64,000 nucleotides of DNA from Cypionkella aquatica. GTDB lineage: Bacteria; Pseudomonadota; Alphaproteobacteria; Rhodobacterales; Rhodobacteraceae. The translations under genes were made by a program, and so were the position numbers. Positions 7,786 through 17,597 of this stretch are shown here, in pieces. How positions within the stretch are numbered: position 1 is the first letter of the stretch; each line of letters starts with the position of its first letter. Location of the stretch: positions 124,001-188,000 of the forward strand of contig NZ_BSPP01000007.1 in NCBI RefSeq assembly GCF_030161095.1. The letters are read 5' to 3'. The notes beneath the pieces were generated by a model, which saw nothing but the letters and a program-made list of their open reading frames with translations, ran no database searches and was not told the origin of the DNA.

Positions 7786-10563
7786 ATGCCCGTTGTCGTT
7801 GTAGAATCGCCCGCTAAGGCCAAGACAATCAACAAATATCTTGGCTCGGACTATGTGGTTTTGGCCTCTTACGGCCATGTACGCGATCTGCCGCCAAAGG
7901 ATGGTTCTGTCGATACCGAGAACGGATTCGACATGCTGTGGGAGGTGGCAGCGGATAGCAAAAAGCACATTCGCGCCATCACCGAAGCCCTGAAAACCGA
8001 CGACACGCTGATCCTTGCAACCGACCCTGATCGTGAGGGCGAGGCGATCTCTTGGCATCTGCAAGAAGCTTTGGCCAGTACGCTGAAGAAGGGCAAGAAG
8101 GTGTCTCGCGTGACCTTCAACGCGATCACCAAAGAGGCGGTGACCGAGGCGATGAAGCATCCGCGTCAGGTCGATCAACCCTTGGTGGATGCTTATCTGG
8201 CGCGCCGGGCGTTGGATTATCTGGTCGGCTTTACGCTGTCGCCAGTGCTGTGGCGCAAGCTGCCGGGTTCGCGTTCGGCCGGGCGGGTGCAGTCGGTTTG
8301 CCTGCGTCTGATCGTTGAGCGTGAGATGGAGGTTGAAGCGTTTCGCGCGCGTGAATTCTGGTCGGTTTCCGCCGTTCTGAACACCCCACGCGGGCAGGAG
8401 TTTGAAGCGCGGCTGACGGTTCTTGGTGGCCGCAAGTTGGACAAGTTCGATATTCCGACCGCCGAGGCCGCCGAATTGGCCGTGCAAGCTGTCACTTCAC
8501 GAACATTGAGCGTGTCGTCTGTCGAAGCGAAGCCTGCCAGCCGCAACCCCTATCCGCCGTTCATGACCTCGACTTTGCAACAAGAGGCCAGCCGCAAGTA
8601 TGGCATGGGGGCCAAGGCCTGTATGTCGGCGGCTCAGCGGTTGTATGAGGCGGGCCACATCACCTATATGCGGACCGACGGCATCGATATGGCACCCGAA
8701 GCGGTGGCGCAGGCGCGGTCAGAAATTGGGAAACGCTTTGGTCCGGCCTATGTGCCGGACGCGCCGCGCATCTATAAGAACAAGGCCAAGAACGCGCAGG
8801 AAGCGCATGAATGTATCCGTCCCACCGATATGGCCGTGGCCCCGGCGGACCTGCGTTTGTCGGAACGCGATCAGCAAAACCTCTATGAGCTGATCTGGAA
8901 GCGCACGATTGCCAGCCAGATGGCAGGCGCGCGGATGGAGCGAACCGTGGTGGAAATCGGCAGCGCCGATGGTCAGGTTGGCCTGCGCGCCAATGGTCAA
9001 GTGGTTTTGTTTGATGGCTTTTTGAAGGTTTACGAGGAAGGCCGCGACGAAGAAGGCGAAGATGAAGGCCGGTTGCCACAGATCATGCAGGGCGAGGCTG
9101 CCGCGCCGAAGAAGGGTGGTTTTGAGGCCGCGTTCAAGAAGCAGTCTGACGCTGCTGGCAAGGATGATTTCGACTTGATCGAGGCGAAGGCCGCGCAGCC
9201 TCAATCCGCATTGCGCCGCTTGCCTTCTGCGGTAATCAGCCCGGATGGCGCGATTCTGGCCAGCCAAAGCCATACCCAACCGCCGCCGCGCTATACCGAG
9301 GCGACTTTGGTGAAGCGGATGGAGGAGTTGGGGATCGGGCGACCCTCGACCTATGCGTCGGTTTTGACGACGATTGTGGACCGCGAATATGTTCGCAAAG
9401 ACAAGAACCGGCTGTTCCCCGAGGATAAGGGGCGGCTGGTCACAGCGTTTCTGACCAACTTTTTCCGCCGCTATGTCGAGTATGATTTCACCGCCGATCT
9501 TGAGTCCCAACTGGACGACGTCTCGGCAGGCGAGCGGGACTACAAGGAAGTGCTGGCGCGGTTCTGGCGCGATTTCTCTGCGGCGATTGCCGAGACAGCA
9601 GATCTGCGCATTGGGGAAGTTCTTGATAAGATTGATGACTTCCTTAGCCCGCATCTGTATCCCCTGCGCGAAGATGGGTCTGATCCACGGGTTTGCACAA
9701 GTTGCGGCACGGGCCGATTGCATCTGAAGACCTCGCGTTCCGGCGGCGCATTTATCGGCTGCGGCAACTATCCTGAATGTCGCTACACCCGCCCGATTTC
9801 GGGTGAAGAGGGTGGCTCGGTTGATGGCCGGGTTTTGGGCGCTGATGCCGAAGGCGTGGAAATCAGCCTGCGCGCCGGGCGGTTTGGCCCCTATGTGCAG
9901 AAAGGTGAGGCGTCGGAGGAGGCTCCAAAACCGCCGCGTGCAAGCCTGCCGAAGGGCTGGGAATCGGGCGCCTTGACGTTGGAGCGGGCGATTGAGTTGC
10001 TGTCGCTGCCGCGCCAGATCGGGCCGCACCCGGAAGATGGCGTGATGGTCGAATCGGCGATTGGGCGATTTGGGCCTTATGTGAAGCACGGCACGGTCTA
10101 CGCAAATATCCCGGATGTTGAGGAAGTCTTTACCATCGGGATGAACCGCGCCGTGGAAGTGCTGGCTTTGAAGGCCGCCGGTCGTCGGGGCGCTGCTGTG
10201 GCAGAGCCGTTGCGTGCCTTGGGCGAGCATCCTGATGGTGGGCCTGTGCAGGTCATGCCTGGCAAATATGGCCCCTATGTCAAATGGGCCAAAGTCAACG
10301 CGACCTTGCCAAAGGAACTTTCGCCCGAAGCTGTGACGCTGGAAGAAGCACTTGTTTTGATTGCAGAAAAGGCCGGAAAATCCGGCAAGAAAGCGCCCGC
10401 CAAGCCTGCGGCTGCAAAGAAGGCAGCTGCCAAGAAGCCAGCAGCTAAGACAGCGGCAGCGAAGGCTCCGGCGAAGGTGGCTGCTAAAGCGCCTGCGAAG
10501 AAGCCTGCTGCAAAGAAAACGGCGGCCAAAGCCGCCGCTTCCGAGGATGCTTCCGACAGTTGA
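7786..10563 (+). CDS. topA: DNA topoisomerase I
   Basis: This type IA topoisomerase relaxes negative supercoils. The 925-aa product begins with a Toprim domain (VVVESPAKAKTINKYLG; TDPDREGE at 79-86). The catalytic Tyr294 lies in HITYMRTDGI. A four-Cys zinc-ribbon module (CTSC...CGNYPEC) sits at about residues 636-666. Three C-terminal GRFGPYV-type repeats follow. The last 65 residues or so form a Lys/Ala/Pro tail that resembles histone H1 and is common in alphaproteobacterial TopA. I chose the ATG at 7786 (MPVVVVESPA) because aaggga precedes it; the upstream in-frame extension has no homology to the family. The stop lies 1 nt from that of the convergent choV. Confidence 0.97.
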   Translation: MPVVVVESPAKAKTINKYLGSDYVVLASYGHVRDLPPKDGSVDTENGFDMLWEVAADSKKHIRAITEALKTDDTLILATDPDREGEAISWHLQEALASTLKKGKKVSRVTFNAITKEAVTEAMKHPRQVDQPLVDAYLARRALDYLVGFTLSPVLWRKLPGSRSAGRVQSVCLRLIVEREMEVEAFRAREFWSVSAVLNTPRGQEFEARLTVLGGRKLDKFDIPTAEAAELAVQAVTSRTLSVSSVEAKPASRNPYPPFMTSTLQQEASRKYGMGAKACMSAAQRLYEAGHITYMRTDGIDMAPEAVAQARSEIGKRFGPAYVPDAPRIYKNKAKNAQEAHECIRPTDMAVAPADLRLSERDQQNLYELIWKRTIASQMAGARMERTVVEIGSADGQVGLRANGQVVLFDGFLKVYEEGRDEEGEDEGRLPQIMQGEAAAPKKGGFEAAFKKQSDAAGKDDFDLIEAKAAQPQSALRRLPSAVISPDGAILASQSHTQPPPRYTEATLVKRMEELGIGRPSTYASVLTTIVDREYVRKDKNRLFPEDKGRLVTAFLTNFFRRYVEYDFTADLESQLDDVSAGERDYKEVLARFWRDFSAAIAETADLRIGEVLDKIDDFLSPHLYPLREDGSDPRVCTSCGTGRLHLKTSRSGGAFIGCGNYPECRYTRPISGEEGGSVDGRVLGADAEGVEISLRAGRFGPYVQKGEASEEAPKPPRASLPKGWESGALTLERAIELLSLPRQIGPHPEDGVMVESAIGRFGPYVKHGTVYANIPDVEEVFTIGMNRAVEVLALKAAGRRGAAVAEPLRALGEHPDGGPVQVMPGKYGPYVKWAKVNATLPKELSPEAVTLEEALVLIAEKAGKSGKKAPAKPAAAKKAAAKKPAAKTAAAKAPAKVAAKAPAKKPAAKKTAAKAAASEDASDS

Positions 10564-10564
10564 T

Positions 10565-11587
10565 CTAGGCGCGTGGGTTGATGAGTTTTGCCATCAACCC
10601 CGCCGCACGGATCACACCGATATGGGTGCCGTTTTCAGTGACGTTCAATTCAGGCTCGTCATTGCACAGCCGGGTCATCACGGATTTGACCGGCATTTCG
10701 CAATCAATCGACGCCCCATCACATGACCCCGCCTGCATCACATCCCGCGCAGTCAGCACGCCCAGCGGGTTCATATGAGCCACGAAATCAGCCACATAAT
10801 CGCTGACCGGGTTGGCGATGATCTCGCGCGCTGTGCCGATTTGCACGATGCGGCCGCCTTCCATCAAGGCAATACGGTTGCCGAGTTTGAACGCCTCATC
10901 CAGATCGTGGCTGACGAAGATGATTGTGCGTTTCAGCTTGGCTTGCAAATCGAGCAACTCATCCTGCAAACGGGCGCGGATCAGCGGGTCAAGCGCCGAG
11001 AACGGCTCGTCCATCAACAGGATCGGGGCTTCGGTGGCAAAGGCGCGGGCAAGGCCGACGCGCTGTTGCATACCGCCGGAAAGCTCTCCAACTTTGCGGT
11101 CGGCCCATTGGCTTAGGTTCACCAATGCAAGTTGCTGATCGACCTTTGCACGGCGGGCCTCGGGAGATTGTCCGGCAAGTTCAAGACCTAAGCCCACGTT
11201 GTCGCGCACGCTTCGCCACGGCAGCAGGCCAAATTGCTGGAACACCATCGCTACTTTTGACAGCCGCAAACCGCGCAGGGATTCGCCCTTGGCCTTGGTC
11301 ACAGAGACCATTTGCGCGCCGTCCCACACCCTGACCTCGCCGCGCACAACGGGGTTCAGCGCGTTGACGCCGCGCAGAAGTGTGGACTTTCCAGACCCGG
11401 AAAGCCCCATCAAAACAAGGATTTCACCCTCGGCCACCGACAGCGAGCAGTCATGCACACCCAGGATTTGTCCGGTTTGCGCCTGAATGTCACTGCGCGA
11501 CATGCCTTGATCCATCAGGGGCAGGGCACGGTCGGGATGGTCCCCGAACACGATAGAGACGCGGTCAAATTCTACTGCATTTACCAT
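10565..11587 (-). CDS. choV: Choline ABC transporter ATP-binding protein
   Basis: This is the ATPase subunit of a ProU/ChoXWV-type quaternary-amine importer. The 340-aa product has the long N-terminus typical of the ProV/ChoV family, Walker A (GLSGSGKST), Q-loop MVFQQFGLLP, signature LSGGMQQRVGLARAF, Walker B ILLMDEPFSALDP and switch FVSHDLDEA. The C-terminal 60 residues hold only a degenerate CBS-like segment. It is the third gene of the minus-strand order choX-choW-choV, 3 nt from choW. The adjacent betIBA genes argue for choline rather than betaine or proline as the substrate. Confidence 0.92.
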   Translation of the reverse strand: MVNAVEFDRVSIVFGDHPDRALPLMDQGMSRSDIQAQTGQILGVHDCSLSVAEGEILVLMGLSGSGKSTLLRGVNALNPVVRGEVRVWDGAQMVSVTKAKGESLRGLRLSKVAMVFQQFGLLPWRSVRDNVGLGLELAGQSPEARRAKVDQQLALVNLSQWADRKVGELSGGMQQRVGLARAFATEAPILLMDEPFSALDPLIRARLQDELLDLQAKLKRTIIFVSHDLDEAFKLGNRIALMEGGRIVQIGTAREIIANPVSDYVADFVAHMNPLGVLTARDVMQAGSCDGASIDCEMPVKSVMTRLCNDEPELNVTENGTHIGVIRAAGLMAKLINPRA

Positions 11588-11590
11588 GGC

Positions 11591-12421
11591 TTACACCTTG
11601 CGTTGGAAGGTGGCGCGCAACGCAATGGCGACCACGACGATGACAAAACCGCTTTCAAAGCCCTTGGCTGCGTTCACGCTTGCCAAGGCGCGCATGACGG
11701 GCACGCCCAGACCATTCGCACCAACCATCGAAGCGATCACCACCATCGACAGCGACAGCATGATGGTTTGGTTCAGACCCACCATGATTTGCGGCAGCGC
11801 CCACGGCAATTCGACCTTCACAAGCCGCTGACGCGGGGTCGCGCCGAAGGCAGTCGCGGCTTCCAGCAAAGCAGTGGGGGTGGACGAGACGCCAAGCTGT
11901 GTCAGCCGGATCGGCGCGGGCAGCACGAAGATCACCGTGGCGATCAGCCCCGGCACCATGCCGATGCCAAAGAAAATGATCGCGGGGATGAGGTAAACGA
12001 AGGTCGGCAGGGTTTGCATCAGATCCATGATCGGCGACAGCGCTTGGTTCAATTTGGCGTTATGGGCGCAGGCTATGCCAATGGGCACCCCGATGGCCAT
12101 GCAAACGGCGCAGGACGACAGGATCAGCGTCAAACTTTCAGTCGTTTCTTTCCAGTAGCCTTGGTTGACGACGAACAGAAATCCAAGCGCAACGCCGACA
12201 CAGATTTTCCAATTGCGTTGCAACACCCACGCAAGCGCCACAAAAATCGTGATGATCACCAGTGGGTTAGGTGCTTGAAGCAGCCACAGAAAGCCGTTGA
12301 TCAACCCCTCAAGCCCATCCGCGATCACGTTGAACAGCGCGCTGAGATTTGTCTTCATCCACACGAAAACAGTGTTCGCCCATGCGCCAATCGGAATTTT
12401 ATACGCCGTCAACCAGTCCAT
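11591..12421 (-). CDS. choW: Choline ABC transporter permease
   Basis: This is the membrane subunit of the choline importer. The 276-aa product has an N-terminal amphipathic segment (MDWLTAYKIPIGAWANTVF) and about six transmembrane helices. The inner-membrane component motif is visible around ATAFGATPRQRLVKVELPWALP (EAA loop), which couples to ChoV. It reads choX-choW-choV on the minus strand, with a hairpin terminator in the choX-choW gap that probably limits permease expression relative to the binding protein. Confidence 0.92.
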   Translation of the reverse strand: MDWLTAYKIPIGAWANTVFVWMKTNLSALFNVIADGLEGLINGFLWLLQAPNPLVIITIFVALAWVLQRNWKICVGVALGFLFVVNQGYWKETTESLTLILSSCAVCMAIGVPIGIACAHNAKLNQALSPIMDLMQTLPTFVYLIPAIIFFGIGMVPGLIATVIFVLPAPIRLTQLGVSSTPTALLEAATAFGATPRQRLVKVELPWALPQIMVGLNQTIMLSLSMVVIASMVGANGLGVPVMRALASVNAAKGFESGFVIVVVAIALRATFQRKV

Positions 12422-12474
12422 TCAATATCCCCGCAGGTGGTGAAAAGGCCCTTTGCGGGCGCTTATTATGATTA

Positions 12475-12505
12475 GCAAAAGGCCCCGGACAGATGCCGGG
12501 GCCTT
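12475..12505 (-). terminator. Attenuating hairpin between choX and choW
   Basis: A perfect 10-bp stem (aaggccccgg 12479-12488 with ccggggcctt 12496-12505) is followed on the minus strand by TTTT. It lies just after the choX stop and before choW, as expected for partial termination that yields excess binding protein. Confidence 0.8.
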
Positions 12506-12513
12506 GGGTTTGG

Positions 12514-13449
12514 TTACTGCAAAGCCGCGGTGACAGCCGCCGCCGCATCGCCACCGTCTTTGGTGGTCACACCGTCCAGCCACGGGCCGATCACATCGGG
12601 ATGCGCTGCCAGCCAGGTTTTTGCGGCTTCGCGCGGGTCGGTGCCGTCGTTCAGGATCGAGCCCATAATCTCGTTTTCCATCGCGAGGCTGAACGAGAGG
12701 TTCGACAGCAATTTGCCGGTGTTCGGGCACTCGGCGACATAGCCTGCGCGGGTGTTGGTGGCGACGGTGGCACCACCGAGGTTCGGCCCAAAGAAATCAT
12801 CGCCGCCGGTCAGATAGGTCATCTTGAAGTTGGCGTTCATCGGATGCGGTTCCCAGCCAAGGAAAACCACCGCTTTGCCTTCGTTGTCGGCGCGGGCCAC
12901 CTGTGCCAACATGCCTTGCTCGGAGGATTCGACCAGTTCAACCCCGCCCGCTTTCAGGCCGAACGCATCTTTGTCCAGCATATCAAGAATCAACTTGTTG
13001 CCGTCATTGCCAGCTTCAATCCCGTAGATTTTGCCATCAAGATCAGCAGCATGCGCGGCGATGTCCTTAAAATCCTTGATGCCAAGCTCGGCCCCTTTGG
13101 CGTTGGTCGCAAGGGTGTATTTCGCACCTTCGAGGTTGGTGCGCACGGTGTCCACGGTTTTGGCATCGCGGTAGGGGGCGATGTTGCTTTCCATCGTCGG
13201 CATCCAGTTGCCAAGGAACACGTCGACGTCGCCCGAGGCGAGGCCTTCATAAGTCACCGGCACCGACAGCACTTTGGTTTCGGTTTCATATCCCAAGGCC
13301 TCCAGCACCAGCGAGGTGGCTGCGGTGGTGGCGGTGATGTCAGTCCAGCCGACGTCCGAGAAGGTAACTTTGTCGCAGCCGGCTGCAAAAGCCGATCCGG
13401 CGAAAGCGAAGCTGATAGCCGAGGCGAGCAGCATTGATTTGAGGGTCAT
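12514..13449 (-). CDS. choX: Choline-binding periplasmic protein
   Basis: This is the substrate-binding protein of the choline importer, of the glycine-betaine/OpuAC fold. The 311-aa product has a Sec signal peptide cut after GSAFA. The mature protein starts GCDKVTFSDVGWTDI, and VFLGNWMPTMES and VFLGWEPHPMNANF hold aromatic residues expected to form the trimethylammonium cage. I chose the ATG at 13449 (MTLKSMLL), preceded by cagggaag on the minus strand; longer frames upstream would run through the BetI-type operator. It is the first gene of choXWV and divergent from betI. Confidence 0.94.
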   Translation of the reverse strand: MTLKSMLLASAISFAFAGSAFAAGCDKVTFSDVGWTDITATTAATSLVLEALGYETETKVLSVPVTYEGLASGDVDVFLGNWMPTMESNIAPYRDAKTVDTVRTNLEGAKYTLATNAKGAELGIKDFKDIAAHAADLDGKIYGIEAGNDGNKLILDMLDKDAFGLKAGGVELVESSEQGMLAQVARADNEGKAVVFLGWEPHPMNANFKMTYLTGGDDFFGPNLGGATVATNTRAGYVAECPNTGKLLSNLSFSLAMENEIMGSILNDGTDPREAAKTWLAAHPDVIGPWLDGVTTKDGGDAAAAVTAALQ

Positions 13450-13468
13450 GTTGGCTTCCCTGTTTTTG

Positions 13469-13489
13469 TTGATTGACGAGTCAATAAAC
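13469..13489. promoter_or_regulatory. BetI operator-like palindrome
   Basis: The sequence ttgattgacgagtcaataaa contains the inverted repeat ATTGA (13472-13476) and TCAAT (13481-13485). It resembles the BetI site I recall from E. coli (TTGATTGG.CGTTCAATA). It is centred between choX and betI, so it could control both the transporter and the betIBA operon and relieve repression when choline binds BetI. Confidence 0.75.
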
Positions 13490-13535
13490 TTCAAGCTAGC
13501 TGCCTTTGGCAAGCATTATTATCAAGGGCCGCATC

Positions 13536-14120
13536 ATGCCGAAGCTTGGAATGGAGCCTATCCGAAAGGCGGCGCTCGTCAAAGCCACGATTGTTGAGAT
13601 CGGGCGGGTGGGCTCGTTGGACGTGACCGTTAGTCAGATCGCCAAGCGTGCGGGCATGTCCTCGGCGCTGGCCCATCACTATTTTGGCAGCAAGGAAGAG
13701 ATGTTTCTGGCGGCGATGCGGCACATTCTGACGTTGTACGGTGCCGAAGTTCGCGGGGCTTTGGCGCTGGCCGAAGGGCCGGAAAGTCGGCTGCGGGCGG
13801 TGCTGGCGGCATCTTTCAGTGCCGCGAATTTCCGGCGCGAGGCGGTGGGAGCTTGGCTGAATTTCTGGGTTTTGGCGCAAACCGTGCCGGAAGCAAAGCG
13901 GCTGCTCAAAGTGTATCAGGGGCGGTTGCGCTCGAACCTTTTGGCGGGTTTGCGGCCCTTGGCGGGGGATCGGGCAGAACCGATCGCCGCCGGATTGGGT
14001 GCGTTGATTGATGGGCTTTACTTGCGCGAAGTGTTGAAATCGGGGCCGCCGGACCGCGAGATGGCGGTAGCTACGGCGTTGAATTATCTGAATTCTAAGT
14101 TGGAAGGGGCGCGCCCATGA
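13536..14120 (+). CDS. betI: Choline-responsive repressor BetI
   Basis: This is a TetR-family regulator of the choline-glycine betaine genes. The 194-aa product has the N-terminal helix-turn-helix ([14 protein letters not shown]...[27 protein letters not shown]) and the BetI-type ligand domain. I chose the ATG at 13536 because aaggg sits 7 nt upstream; a longer in-frame start at 13506 lacks such a site. It overlaps betB by 4 nt (ATGA) and faces a matching palindromic operator about 50 nt upstream, so autoregulation is likely. Confidence 0.94.
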   Translation: MPKLGMEPIRKAALVKATIVEIGRVGSLDVTVSQIAKRAGMSSALAHHYFGSKEEMFLAAMRHILTLYGAEVRGALALAEGPESRLRAVLAASFSAANFRREAVGAWLNFWVLAQTVPEAKRLLKVYQGRLRSNLLAGLRPLAGDRAEPIAAGLGALIDGLYLREVLKSGPPDREMAVATALNYLNSKLEGARP

Positions 14121-15568
14121 TGGCACAGCCAAAGGCCAGTCATTTCGTTGACGGTCAGTATGTTGAAGACAAAGCCGGTCCGGTGATTGAGGTGATTTAC
14201 CCTGCCACGGGCGCTGTGATTGCGGTGCTGCATGAAGCAACAGCGGCGGTGATCGAGCAGGCTTTGGCCAGTGCTGCGCGCGCGCAGGGGCTTTGGGCTG
14301 CGACCCGTCCGGTCGAGCGTGCCCGGATCTTGCGCCGCGCCGCCGATCTGATCCGCGAGCGCAACCCGGAATTGGCGCGGCTGGAAACCTTGGATACCGG
14401 TAAGCCAATTCAGGAAACCTTGGTCGCCGATTGGCCGTCGGGTGCCGATGCTTTGGAATATTTCGGGGGCCTTGCGCCAACGGTTGGCGGCGAAACCATC
14501 CCGCTTGGCCGCGATTTTGCTTACACGATCCGCGAGGCTTTGGGGGTTTGTGTCGGCATTGGCGCGTGGAATTACCCCAGCCAGATCGCCTGCTGGAAAT
14601 CGGCGCCTGCCTTGGCTTTGGGCAATGCGATGATTTTCAAGCCGTCCGAAGTAACGCCCTTGGGCGCGCTGAAACTTGCAGAAATTTTTATCGAGGCGGG
14701 GCTGCCTGCGGGTCTGTTCAATGTGGTGCAAGGCCGCGGCATGGTCGGGTCGGCTTTGGTGTCGGACGCCCGTGTGGCGAAAGTTTCGCTAACCGGATCG
14801 GTGCCGACCGGGCAGAAGGTTTACGCGCTGGCGGCGGCAGGCGTGCGGCATGTGACGATGGAGCTAGGCGGCAAATCCCCAATTCTGGTGTTCGATGATG
14901 CAAGTATCGAGGATGCAGTGGGGGCTGCAATGCTGGGGAATTTCTATTCCGCGGGGCAAGTGTGCAGCAATGGCACGCGGGTGTTTGTGCAAAAGGGCAT
15001 CAAGGCCAAGTTCCTGAAACGGCTTGCAGAACGCACGGCGGCGATCAAATTGGGGGATCCGCTGGACGAGACGACGCAGATGGGGCCGCTGGTTTCGGGT
15101 GCGCAGCTTGCAAAGGTACTCGGGTATATCGAGACCGCCAAAGCTGAGGGGGCGACCTTGGTGTGTGGTGGTGGCCAAGCGGGGGCCGAGGGGGCGTTTG
15201 TGCAGCCGACGGTTTTCGCCGATGTCACCGATGGCATGACGATTGCGCAGGAAGAGGTGTTCGGCCCAGTGATGGCGGTGCTGGATTTCGACACTGAAGA
15301 AGAAGCGGTGGCACGCGCCAATGCCACCGAGTTTGGCCTTGCCGCAGGCGTTTTTACCGCCGACATAACCCGCGCCCATCGGGTGATTTCTAATTTACAA
15401 GCAGGTACTTGCTGGATCAACGCCTATAATCTCACCCCAGTTGAGATGCCGTTCGGCGGATCAAAGCTATCGGGTGTTGGACGTGAAAACGGCCATGCGG
15501 CGGTGGAGCACTACAGCCAAATCAAAAGCGTTTACGTTGGCATGGGGCCGGTGGACGCGCCCTACTAA
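14117..15568 (+). CDS. betB: Betaine-aldehyde dehydrogenase
   Basis: This enzyme oxidises betaine aldehyde to glycine betaine with NAD(P)+, the second step of osmoprotectant synthesis from choline (cytosol). The 483-aa product has the aldehyde dehydrogenase landmarks: [19 protein letters not shown], the Gly-rich cofactor loop [11 protein letters not shown], the general-base Glu in [10 protein letters not shown], the nucleophilic Cys in [14 protein letters not shown] and [10 protein letters not shown]. It is coupled to betI by a 4-nt overlap; an ATG 3 nt further on is also possible. It is followed by betA after 95 nt. Confidence 0.96.
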   Translation: MMAQPKASHFVDGQYVEDKAGPVIEVIYPATGAVIAVLHEATAAVIEQALASAARAQGLWAATRPVERARILRRAADLIRERNPELARLETLDTGKPIQETLVADWPSGADALEYFGGLAPTVGGETIPLGRDFAYTIREALGVCVGIGAWNYPSQIACWKSAPALALGNAMIFKPSEVTPLGALKLAEIFIEAGLPAGLFNVVQGRGMVGSALVSDARVAKVSLTGSVPTGQKVYALAAAGVRHVTMELGGKSPILVFDDASIEDAVGAAMLGNFYSAGQVCSNGTRVFVQKGIKAKFLKRLAERTAAIKLGDPLDETTQMGPLVSGAQLAKVLGYIETAKAEGATLVCGGGQAGAEGAFVQPTVFADVTDGMTIAQEEVFGPVMAVLDFDTEEEAVARANATEFGLAAGVFTADITRAHRVISNLQAGTCWINAYNLTPVEMPFGGSKLSGVGRENGHAAVEHYSQIKSVYVGMGPVDAPY

Positions 15569-15576
15569 CGCGCCCT

Positions 15577-15616
15577 GACACGCGGCCCGTCCGACCGCCC
15601 CGGCGTGTCGGGCCGC
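15577..15616 (+). other. Overlapping inverted repeats in the betB-betA gap
   Basis: Two mutually exclusive stems can form. One pairs GACACGC (15577-15583) with GCGTGTC (15603-15609). The other pairs GCGGCCCG (15582-15589) with CGGGCCGC (15609-15616). Neither has a T-run, so a processing or stability element within the operon is more likely than a terminator. Confidence 0.45.
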
Positions 15617-15663
15617 AGCGTTGGGACGTTTAAGATAAAAGTCGCCCCAAGCATGGGCAGGAG

Positions 15664-17334
15664 ATGGATATGACGGCGGAATATGTGATCATTGGCTCAG
15701 GCTCGGCGGGATCGGCGATTGCATATCGGCTGGCCGAGGCGGGCAAAAGCGTGGTGGTGATTGAGCAAGGCGGCAGTGATTTTGGCCCGTTCATCCAGAT
15801 GCCGGCGGCTTTGTCTTATCCGATGAACATGTCCGTTTACGACTGGGGCTTTCAGTCGGAACCCGAGCCTTACTTGGATGGTCGTCGCCTGGCGACGCCG
15901 CGCGGCAAGGTGATCGGCGGCTCGTCTTCGATCAACGGCATGGTCTATGTGCGCGGCCATGCCCGCGATTACGACACTTGGGAGGAAATGGGTGCGCAAG
16001 GCTGGTCCTACGCCGATGTGTTGCCATATTTTCAGCGCATGGAAACTTGGCACGGTGAGGCGGATGGTGCGCCCTCGGGCGATCCGGCCTATCGCGGCAA
16101 GGATGGCCCGCTGCATATCAGCCGTGGTCCGCGTAAAAACCCGTTGTTCAACGCTTTTATCAAGGCGGGCCAGCAGGCGGGTTATCCAGTGACAAGCGAC
16201 TACAACGGTCAGGCGCAAGAAGGCTTCGGCGCGATGGAGGCGACGATTTTCAAAGGTGTGCGCTGGTCGGCGGCCAATGCTTACCTGCGTCCGGCGTTGA
16301 AAACCGGGCTTGTGAAGCTGGTGCGCGGCTTTGCGCGCCGTGTGGTGATCGAGGATGGCCAAGCGGTGGGCGTGGAGATTGAGCGTGGCGGTGTGGTTGA
16401 GGTTATCCGCGCCAGCGCCGAGGTGATTGTGGCGGCTTCGTCGATCAACAGCCCGAAAATCCTGATGCTTTCCGGGATCGGCGATGCAGCAGCCTTGCGC
16501 GAGCATGGCATCGAGGTGGTGGCGGATCGGCCCGGCGTGGGGGCGAATTTGCAGGATCACCTTGAGATCTACATGCAGTTTCAGGCCAAGAAGCCGATCA
16601 CTTTGTATAAATATTGGAACCTGTGGGGCAAGGCGCTGATCGGGGCGCAATGGTTGTTCACCGGCAAGGGATTGGGTGCGAGCAATCAGTTTGAGGCTTG
16701 CGCGTTTATCCGCTCCAAGGCCGGGGTGGATTACCCGGATATTGAGTATCATTTCCTCCCGATTGCCGTCCGCTACGATGGCAAGGCAGCGGCGGGGGGG
16801 CATGGGTTTCAGGTGCATGTGGGACCGATGCGCTCGAAGTCGCGGGGGTCTGTCACCTTGCGGTCTGCTGATCCGAAAGATGCGCCGAAAATCCTGTTCA
16901 ATTACATGTCTGACCCCAGCGATTGGGAGGATTTCCGCGCCTGCGTCCGCTTGACCCGCGAGGTGTTCGCGCAGCCCGCGATGAAAGAGCATGTGAAGGC
17001 CGAGATTCAGCCGGGGACCGGGGTGCAATCGGATGCGGAATTGGACGCGTTTTTGAAAGAGCATGTTGAGAGCGCCTATCATCCCTGCGGCACCTGTCGG
17101 ATGGGGCGGGCCGATGATCCGATGGCGGTGGTGGATGAAGAGTGCCGGGTGATCGGGGTCGCGGGGCTGCGGGTGGCGGACAGCTCGATCTTCCCGCAGG
17201 TGACGAATGGGAATTTGAATGGGCCGTCGATCATGACCGGCGAGAAAGCGGCAGATCATATTCTGGGGCGTAGGCTGGCGAAGTCGAATTTGCAGCCGGT
17301 GATCAATGAGAACTGGCGGGTGTCGCAACGCTAG
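15664..17334 (+). CDS. betA: Choline dehydrogenase
   Basis: This GMC-family FAD enzyme, membrane-associated in known cases, oxidises choline to betaine aldehyde. The 556-aa product has the N-terminal FAD fold ([22 protein letters not shown]), GMC signature 1 ([18 protein letters not shown]), signature 2 ([16 protein letters not shown]) and the C-terminal catalytic His region (HPCGTCRMG and [12 protein letters not shown]). The length is normal. It begins at an ATG with an agga-type ribosome site and ends with TAG directly abutting a 16-bp palindrome. It is the last gene of betIBA. Confidence 0.96.
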   Translation: MDMTAEYVIIGSGSAGSAIAYRLAEAGKSVVVIEQGGSDFGPFIQMPAALSYPMNMSVYDWGFQSEPEPYLDGRRLATPRGKVIGGSSSINGMVYVRGHARDYDTWEEMGAQGWSYADVLPYFQRMETWHGEADGAPSGDPAYRGKDGPLHISRGPRKNPLFNAFIKAGQQAGYPVTSDYNGQAQEGFGAMEATIFKGVRWSAANAYLRPALKTGLVKLVRGFARRVVIEDGQAVGVEIERGGVVEVIRASAEVIVAASSINSPKILMLSGIGDAAALREHGIEVVADRPGVGANLQDHLEIYMQFQAKKPITLYKYWNLWGKALIGAQWLFTGKGLGASNQFEACAFIRSKAGVDYPDIEYHFLPIAVRYDGKAAAGGHGFQVHVGPMRSKSRGSVTLRSADPKDAPKILFNYMSDPSDWEDFRACVRLTREVFAQPAMKEHVKAEIQPGTGVQSDAELDAFLKEHVESAYHPCGTCRMGRADDPMAVVDEECRVIGVAGLRVADSSIFPQVTNGNLNGPSIMTGEKAADHILGRRLAKSNLQPVINENWRVSQR

Positions 17335-17407
17335 TGTCCACGCGTGGACAGGGTTCTGGGTGTATAAAGATCAACAGGTTACGCGAAGTCATTCATATCT
17401 TGTTAAT
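17335..17407 (+). repeat. TGTCCACGCGTGGACA repeat element, copy A
   Basis: The perfect 16-bp palindrome TGTCCACGCGTGGACA (17335-17350) starts at the base after the betA stop. About 16 nt later come aagatcaacaggtta and then attcatatcttgttaa. The same order and spacing recur at 33012, with a one-base shift. The rest of the 263-nt gap holds an inverted pair of the other repeat family. Confidence 0.7.
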
Positions 17408-17502
17408 CCTTGAAGCCAAGGGCGGTCTTGGCCGCCATCGAGGCGGCACGCGACCGCTGCTGCCGCTGGATGTGCCTGAGGCGGCAGTGCGGTGGTTCGG
17501 TT

Positions 17503-17592
17503 GAACGCTCCGCGGGGAATATTTGAGCCAATGTGAAACGCCAAACCGCGATGATTTCACATTGGGTTGAATATCCCCCGCAGAGCGCTCCG
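17503..17592. repeat. Tail-to-tail inverted pair of cggggatattt repeats between convergent genes
   Basis: The left copy is 17503-17538 (cgctccgcggggaatatttg ending ccaatgtgaaa). The right copy, inverted, is 17555-17592 (tttcacattgg, then gaatatcccccgc). A 16-nt centre separates them. The arms can pair over more than 30 nt with a few mismatches. It ends a few bases before the stop of pccR and could be a bidirectional transcript end for betA and pccR. Confidence 0.7.
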
Positions 17593-17597
17593 ACCCA

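Noticed and set aside
8719-10230. Long minus-strand frame opposite topA (about 503 codons)
   Set aside because: It is antisense to well-conserved topA, with no ribosome site or recognisable domain.
15697-17328. Minus-strand frame opposite betA (about 543 codons)
   Set aside because: It is a shadow of an intact choline dehydrogenase gene, with His/Arg-rich composition and no domain.
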